Shown: in pieces, positions 57,999-64,000 of the stretch | Layout: each line of letters starts with the position of its first letter | Numbering within the stretch: the stretch's first letter is position 1 | Source: Sinotaia quadrata | Lineage: Eukaryota; Mollusca; Gastropoda; Architaenioglossa; Viviparidae | Direction of reading: 5' to 3' | Length of the DNA stretch: 64,000 nt | Assembly (NCBI GenBank): GCA_028829895.1 | Contig: CM054179.1 | Location: 41,120,617-41,184,616 of the forward strand | Notes under the pieces: generated by a model | The model's database searches: none | Seen by the model: only the letters and a program-made list of their open reading frames with translations | Told to the model about the DNA's origin: nothing | Position numbers and translations under genes: made by a program

Positions 57999-58260
57999 AT
58001 AACCACCTGTATAAGCGAACGACTGTGTCGGCGCCGACTAGGGTCCATCCCCACAATCCACCTGCTCTCAAGGCGAACTGGGAGGAAGTAGGGGTGGGGG
58101 AGAAAAGTTAGTTGTCTTTGTGCGGAACATATATAAAGCTCAGAGAAATTATTTCCCTTTTATAACCCCCACAAGAATCCCCCCCCCAAAAAAACTGAGA
58201 ACATCGCCAAGATGAAAAGTTTTACTGCAATTTCTGCGGGGCAAAAAGTTAGCGGTACTA

Positions 58261-59194
58261 TTACTATTTCCCTTTACACAAGACGAGGAAAGCAAGTTCT
58301 ACCTTTACACTGGCTATGCACGGTCTTTTGACAAATTTTGCCGTTTCCTGATCCTCGATCACCATCTGGTGCCGTGTGTATATCTTTGCTCAAGGAGGAA
58401 ATGCAGCAATATTCTGTCATTTATCGTGCAAAAAAAGGAAAAAGAAGAAACAATTAATTACTTCTGCGACGCCCCCTTCCCTCTTTCCAATCCAACTGGC
58501 GCCCGGGAGCGAGTATGAGTGGGGGCAATTGTCTCTACCCCTATACACCACCACCTTCCCGTCGCGCCGGCACTGCTGCAGACGTTAGTTGCTGCTGCTG
58601 TAAAGCTGAGGTGACGGGCTAAACATCGGCAATTGATTTGATCGTACTGAGAGAGGGTTGTGTTTGAAAATGGCGCGGTGTGATTCAGTGAAAAGTAGGT
58701 CAACAAAGCAATGATTACCTGTGGCCTTACCGGCATGGCCATTATATGTCGTAACAAAGAACTGTTTTGTTTAAAGAAAGGTTGGGTTGCCCAAATCCAT
58801 GAATCATTGTGCTCTTCATCCACTGACCGTCTTTTGGTTGCGGTCCGCTTTATTCTTTGCTCTTCCAGCTGGCCTACTTGTTGTCAAGAGGTTCGGATTT
58901 GAACTCAAATCGTTAACCAGTTACATTAAGTCTACGAATACTTTCTTTAAGAGCGCGTTCCGTTGTGCCCGTTTAATCATCTCGTGTTGCTGGTAATATG
59001 AATATAGTTCTTGTCAGGACAAAATAAGAACAATTAAGAACAGACTACTCTGATAAGATGATATTCCTCTATTCAGTTCCTTTCTTCACATACATGTATC
59101 TTCAAGTATATCATTATAGTCTATATATTCTATTATTATTATATATGTATATAGAATATATTCTACTGATTTTTATTTTTTATTATCATTATTA
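58261..59194. other. Intergenic sequence, no gene seen
   Basis: Overlapping frames at 58376-58996 (plus) and 58458-58823 (minus, 121 codons) have no family features that I recognise. GCTGCTGCTG at 58590 is a short trinucleotide run. Confidence 0.4.
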
Positions 59195-59211
59195 AAGAGA
59201 GAGAGAGAGAG

Positions 59212-59255
<44 letters not shown>

Positions 59256-59281
59256 TGTGTGTGTGTGTGCGCGCGCGCGCG
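59195..59281. repeat. (GA)n(GT)n(GC)n microsatellite
   Basis: Three consecutive dinucleotide tracts; the GT and GC parts are alternating purine-pyrimidine. Confidence 0.97.
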
Positions 59282-59411
59282 TCTTCCACCAAAGCTTTGC
59301 CTTTATTGTGTTCTTTTTTCCTGCAAGTATACAATTTAAATAGTCGTGTTGTTTCTATGGTTTGACTTGATACTGCCAACATCTTGGATCTGAATTTGCT
59401 GTCAATTTTTA

Positions 59412-59488
59412 TTCCTCTGAGTAGTGTAGGTAGGGGCCCCAGTGCACTGCTTTGCCCGTGGGCCTATATTGGCGTTAAGATCACCCTG
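59412..59488 (-). mobile_element. hAT terminus (right-facing end)
   Basis: The reverse complement of this segment (CAGGGTGATCTTAACGCC, ATATAGGCCCACGGGCAAAG, ACTGGGGCCCCTACCTACAC) matches the terminus at 63201-63275 over about 75 bp at roughly 85% identity by eye. The element body would lie to the left of 59488, but no matching left end is apparent. Confidence 0.75.
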
Positions 59489-60384
59489 TCAACAGCTCTT
59501 TCACACTCGGCTTTTGTTTATATCAAAGAGCAGAGATATTTAATCAGGTGCTTTTATATTTGGTGTATTTGATGGTGGTTCTATAATTTTTTTTTACCAC
59601 TTTAGAAGTCATTTTTTCCCCTCCCCACTCCACCCCCACACCGCCCGCTGTGAATTTCACTCGAGAGCCAATACGACGGAAATTGAAGTTTGAGTTTCAT
59701 ATCGAGAATTCACGAAGATTTTTTTAACATTCCTCATTGTGTTTTGGGTAGCACACATGAAGATTCTAGAACACTCTGTGTAATGTGCTTTGATAGTGCA
59801 TGCAAAGTTCTGGATGATTCTCCATAGTGTGCTTTGTGAGTGCATTGAAGATTCTGGAACTGTTGTGTAATGTACCTAGAAGGGGTATATTGGACCATCA
59901 CCTAATAAGAAAGAAAGTGATTTTTTGCAAATCAAGTGATTGTGAACACGTGCCAGCGACCAGCTGCCATTATTGAAAAAGTTATGTACATTGACTATAA
60001 TTATCCCTCTAACACTCCACTCTCATTTCTATGATGAATTATATCCATGACCTTGATTATATATATGTGCTAATTCGATTGCTGATGTCCTGCTTGTGAC
60101 GTTTTGCTGGGAGATGGGCAAGATGTTAATTCTCTACCACCCGGTCTGCCTATAACCTTAGACCAATCCCTTCAGCCACATTTGACTAATGAATATTAGG
60201 TGAGTTTCTAGCATATTCATTTTAGGCAGTTGAGCTATGCTTTGATTGGTTAATTTAGTGAGTGTCTGGAACATTCAGTTATGTTGATAAGGGTCAGCCT
60301 TTCTAGAAGGTAGGTTCATGGTAGTCTATTTTTAGATTTAGGGATGGGTGTGGACTATATTAGCTATTATGTGATGCTGCTTTA
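59489..60384. other. Intergenic sequence, no gene seen
   Basis: 59715-59880 has three diffuse copies of a unit of about 60 bp (GAAGATTCTAGAACACTCTG and TGTAATGTGCTTTG). Repeated TTCTAGAA-type words also occur near 60300. Confidence 0.45.
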
Positions 60385-62215
60385 AATCAGTGTCTGCTTC
60401 AAACTAGTTCTGCTGTAATTTAGTAACTACTTCAAATTAGTTCTGCTGTAAATCAGTAACTACTTCAAATTAGTCCTGCTGTAAATCAGTAACTACTTCA
60501 AATTAGTTCTGCTGTAAATCAGCAACTACTTCAAATTAGTCCTGCTGTAAATCAGTAACTACTTCAAATTAGTTCAGCTGTAAGTGACCACATCAAGTTA
60601 GTTCTGCTTTAAAATGGTGTCTATGTCAAGTCATAATCAGATCAATATCTTCAGTGGACTAGTGCTATACATGTTAGTTTTGTCTTACGTCAGTATGTAC
60701 GTACGTTGCATCACGCTAATGTCTACTTTGGATTACTGCCATACATTTCAGTTCTGTCTTACGTCAGTATGTACGTACGTTGCATCATGTTAATGTCTAC
60801 TTTGGATTACTGCCATACATTTCAGTTCTGTCTTACGTCAGTATGTACGTACATTGCATCATGCTCATCAAATTAATGTCTGCTGCGGACTATTGCCATA
60901 CATTTCAGTTCTGCCTCAGGTTAGTAACTACTTTACGTCCTGACACCAATGTCTACTTTGGACTGTTATCATACAAGTTAATCTTTCTTCAATTTAAATT
61001 CTACTTTAATTCAAGCTCTCTCCAACTAGAGCTGCTTTAAGTTGTTATCTACGTAAGGCTAGCTCATCCATTTCTTGTTTACTATGGACTATTCACTACG
61101 TGCATTGTCATACATGCTTATCCTACTTTAAGTCAGTGTGCATTTCAATTTAGTCCTACTTTAAGTTAGTGTGTATTTCACTTTAGTCCTACTTTAAATC
61201 AGTGTGTATTTCAATTTAGTTCTACTTTAATTTAATTAGTCCTACTTCAAATTTTTGCTGACTCATATTAGTGCGTACTAATTTTAGTCATACTTCAATC
61301 AGTGTCTAGTGTAATTTAGTACCTACATTTGCAAATTAGCCTACTTCAAGCCAGCATGTACACGAAGTCGTGCACACTCAAATTAATATGCACTACTTTT
61401 AAAGGTAGACTCTACGACTACATCAAAGTCATACACATTTCAAATTAATGTTTACTACGAATTAGTCCTGCTTCAAGCTAGTAACTATGTCAAGTCAAGT
61501 CACTCAAATTAATGTTTATAGTTAGTCCTACTTTAAGTTAGTATCTATGTCAAGTCATAAGCACTAGTAATGTTTACCACAAGTTAGTCCTACTTTAAGT
61601 TAGTATCTATGTCAAATCATAAGCACTAGTAATGTTTACCACAAGTTAGTCCTACTTTAAGTTAGTATCTATGTCAAGTCATAAGCACTAGTAATGTTTA
61701 CCACAAGTTAGTCCTACTTTAAGTTAGTATCTATGTCAAGTCATAAGCACTAGTAATGTTTACCACAAGTTAGTCCTACTTTAAGTTAGTATCTATGTCA
61801 AGTCATAAGCACTAGTAATGTTTACCACAAGTTAGTCCTACTTTAAGTTAGTATCTATGTAAGTTAATCTCACTCGAACTATTGCCTACTTCAGATTAAT
61901 GACAATATGTTGATCTTACTCCTAAATAGTGCTAAGTGCAAGTTAGTCTGCAAAGATAATGCCAACTACAAGTTAGTTTTACTAAATTAAGGCCAACTAC
62001 AAGTTAGTTTTACTAAATTAAGACCAACCTTAAGTTAGTTTCACTAAAGTAGGCCAACTACAAGTTAGTTTTACTAAAATGAAGACCCACTTGAAGTTAG
62101 TTTTACTAAGTTTTACCCACTTGAAGTTAGTCCTGCTGCAAGTTTGGTGAAGTTCAAAGGAATATCTAGTTACTAGTTAGCTCCTGCTATAATTAAAGTT
62201 AGTCAAGTTTCAACT
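60385..62215. repeat. 1.8-kb satellite mosaic built from units of about 31-33 bp
   Basis: Homogeneous blocks follow each other: a 33-bp unit at 60410-60595 (TTAGTTCTGCTGTAAATCAG), about 74 bp at 60650-60900 (TCTACTTTGGATTACTGCC), 33 bp at 61130-61260, a 62-bp unit at 61500-61870 (GCACTAGTAATGTTTACCAC, recurring at 61561, 61623, 61685, 61747, 61809), and 31 bp at 61935-62130 (CTACAAGTTAGTTTTACTAA). All share TTAGT(C/T)CTACTT-like cores. Confidence 0.9.
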
Positions 62216-63200
62216 CCACGTCTCCTACAAGGTCTAGTTGAATAACAATGAGTGGATATATATACCGATCACGCTAGTGGGTGTATTTACTCAGTTAATA
62301 GGACGCGCACCTTCGCAGGCTTCCTTACCCCTAACCCTTTTCAAGCTCGTGACAATTACCAAATGAAGAGAGAAACGCTAGTTGCCAGTTTCAGTTGTTT
62401 ACCGCCGAACCAAGCCGATGACAACAGCCACGTGATAGCATACGTGGTGCACCTCAACAGCCTGTGTTGGCGGCTCTTCTGGCTACGTGCCTATACCGGT
62501 CGTGTATTCCAGTTTTGATAACAGTATCACACTGAATGTCACGCGGCCTGTTCTCACGATAGCAAGACCTGCCTGTACGAAAGGCGACCGTCTCTATCGA
62601 CTTCTCGCCTCAAACTTTTGCGTCTCGGTTTTTTTCGGTCTTGTTTAACCGACCCTGCTCCACGATATGTGCGCGGTAACGCCCATCTACTGTACTCCAA
62701 CTTGGTCGTCATGGCGACCGAGAGGTGGTTCTGCAAGATAGGATACTTCTTAAATGGAACGAGAGGTTAGGGGTGGAAAGTAAGAAAACAATAGCAATGG
62801 TTAGGGAGTGAAGAGATACAGAGTATTTGAAACAAACCGCTATTTGGTGCTTGGTCTGCGTCCTACACCACCCACCCACCCCCGGGCCACCACCCCACTC
62901 CCTAGGTAGCATTGGGCCAACCAACTAAAGAGTGTTGGGATGGATAAAAATTTAGATTTTGTGCATGAGGGGTGTGTGGATTTATCTCAATGACTGACCT
63001 GACTTTAACGATTGTTTTCACCCACAGTTTAGTCGGGGCTGTATAACGAAGTTCCAGATTAAAAACTCGACTAACGTTAGTGTTGACGGAACGTAATCCA
63101 CCACCCTGAAAGTCACACCCAACCACCCAGTTTCTGCCAAAGGTGTTTAGTTTTGAGCCATCTTACATAATTTAATAATAATACTTTAAGGTGATGGTGG
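62216..63200. other. Relatively GC-rich intergenic sequence
   Basis: 62250-62760 is GC-richer with several CpGs and holds an 88-codon plus-strand frame (62252-62518) and short minus-strand frames. None shows a family motif or splice structure I can defend. Confidence 0.4.
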
Positions 63201-63275
63201 CAGGGCCGTCTTAGCAGCATTATAGGCCCACGAGCAAAGCAGTGCGCTGGGGCCCCTACCTACACAACCTCTGAC
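63201..63275 (+). mobile_element. hAT terminus (left-facing end)
   Basis: CAGGGCCGTCTTAGCAGC, TATAGGCCCACGAGCAAAGC and GCTGGGGCCCCTACCTACAC match the inverted copy at 59412-59488. The element would extend rightward, but recognisable similarity ends near 63280, so it is probably truncated. Confidence 0.75.
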
Positions 63276-63605
63276 AGGAATAAAACATACATACGAGGCC
63301 CCGAGCAACTGCTCAGCGTGTCCATGCATTCAGAGGGCAGTGGATGAAGGTGGGAACGATAGATAACTGCCTGTTGCCGGTTACTGATGACTGGCAAACT
63401 GCAGCGTTCGGCGCTTCAAAGTTCGAGGTTTCAACCCAAATTTTAACTCAACGAATAAGCTAAGTCAAAAGTACGAAACTTACCACCTAGGTTGTAGAGC
63501 TTGCGAGATTTCAATTTGGCCTCCAGGTCGATAGACGATTTGCGGAACTGTGTTCTCTATGGAGAACACCCACTTTGCACGATAATATTATGCTATAAAT
63601 AACAC
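63276..63605. other. Sequence between hAT termini
   Basis: 63370-63440 (TGCCGGTTACTGATGACTGG... GGTTTCAACCC) has weak tRNA-SINE-like character that I do not consider sufficient for a call. Confidence 0.35.
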
Positions 63606-64000
63606 CAGTGCCGGATTACCAAACAGGCAGAGTAGGCACCGGCCTATGAGTCCCACGCCTTTTAGGGGCCCCAAGACTATGGATCAAAATAATATGAATT
63701 GATTTGATCTTGAAAAAAATTACAATCAAGCTTTCTTAAATTGTTTCCTAAAGACAGAAAAAATGAATCCACTCAAAAAAGAGAAGGAATACTGGATCAA
63801 AGAGTAGTGTCAGTGATCAAATTCCTCTCATCACGTGGATTAGCTTTTCGTGGTGATACAGAACTCCTTGGTTCTCAAAATAAGGGCAACAACTTGGGAA
63901 TTTTAGAGTTAATTGTGGAGTATGGCCTTTTTCTAAGTTCTCATTTAGTCAAATATGGTAATCAAGGTCGAGGAAAACCCTCTTATTTTTCTTCCACAAT
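63606..64000 (+). mobile_element. 5' part of a hAT transposon, continuing past the window
   Basis: It begins CAGTGCCGGATTACC, followed by CGCCTTTTAGGGGCCCCAAG, a hAT-style end related to that at 63201, and leads after about 170 bp into transposase-like coding sequence in the same orientation. The right terminus is outside the window, so the 8-bp target duplication cannot be tested. Confidence 0.75.
63781..64000 (+). pseudogene. hAT transposase-like (DUF4371 / ZMYM1-like) N-terminal fragment
   Basis: From about 63804 to the window edge one frame is open and reads VISVIKF-type sequence: SVIKFLSSRGLAFRG, LLGSQNKGNNLGILELI, LVKYGNQGRGKPSYFSS. These are hallmark stretches of the hAT-derived proteins annotated as zinc finger MYM-type 1-like or DUF4371 proteins. 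Immediately upstream, EKEYWIKE lies in a different frame and meets TAG at 63805-63807, so a single-base indel near 63795-63803 breaks the reading. No start codon is evident, and the 3' portion with the catalytic residues lies outside. Intact copies would be nuclear DNA-cutting enzymes; this one is probably dead. Confidence 0.8.

Larger units (their letters stand above)
55865..58260. repeat. Scattered copies of two coding-like fragments
   Basis: Fragment A (near 55930-56010, 56150-56215, 56600-56670, 57050-57135, 58180-58260) shares CCAAGACYGAGAACATCG and AAGATGAAAGGTCT. Fragment B (56050-56120, 56955-57045, 57175-57235) shares GGGTGTGCGCCAAACTGGTG and TTCACCCCCTTCCGCCAGCC. In one copy A reads SKTENSKDEKVYCGACEERN, in another FYCNFCGAKS, hinting at a decayed Cys-X2-Cys motif. 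I do not recognise the family; most copies are frame-broken. The region is far more GC-rich than its surroundings. Confidence 0.6.

Noticed and set aside
58458..58823. A 121-codon minus-strand frame
   Set aside because: Composition is ordinary, but there is no recognisable domain, no supporting signals, and overlapping plus-strand frames are also open.
62252..62518. An 88-codon plus-strand frame in a GC-richer stretch
   Set aside because: I recognise no motif, no splice sites fit, and nearby frames on the other strand are similarly open.

Overview
The window is nuclear DNA of an animal: AT-rich, GT-AG introns of 0.9 to 2.9 kb, abundant microsatellites and minisatellites, and DNA-transposon remnants. 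The one conserved gene encodes an ordinary metazoan proteasome subunit. The repeat content (hAT and TTAA-type elements, diverged satellites, a TTAGGG-type core inside a small transposon) suggests a lophotrochozoan, most likely a mollusc. That placement is inference, because no taxon-specific gene is present.

Layout. Positions 1-33,320 contain no gene I can support. They hold a succession of unrelated tandem arrays (units of about 23 to 124 bp), microsatellites, small transposons and a dispersed 1.5-1.6 kb LTR-like family. Positions 33,321-51,267 on the plus strand hold a complete ten-exon PSMD3 (Rpn3) gene of 504 codons. Every exon junction is GT-AG, the reading frame is continuous, and polyadenylation signals follow at 51,376-51,426. 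Its introns carry an LTR-like fragment (intron 1), a 52-bp array that has copied the exon 4 splice donor (intron 4), and a minisatellite split by a 1,430-bp TTAA-flanked element (intron 6). Positions 51,430-64,000 are again intergenic: a 78-bp array, a small hAT-like element, a cluster of decayed repeated coding-like fragments (55.9-58.3 kb), a 1.8-kb satellite mosaic (60.4-62.2 kb), hAT termini, and at the right edge the 5' part of a hAT transposon with a frameshifted transposase fragment that runs off the window.

The PSMD3 product acts in the lid of the 19S regulatory particle of the 26S proteasome. Nothing nearby suggests a functional partner, as expected for an animal genome without operons. 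Most open frames elsewhere come from tandem arrays with unit lengths divisible by three, or from chance. The most unusual observations are the tandemly copied 5' splice site in PSMD3 intron 4, the telomere-like core inside a 197-bp inverted-repeat element, a hAT MITE with a perfect 8-bp target duplication nested in a satellite, and the TTAA element with an internal 410-bp duplication.
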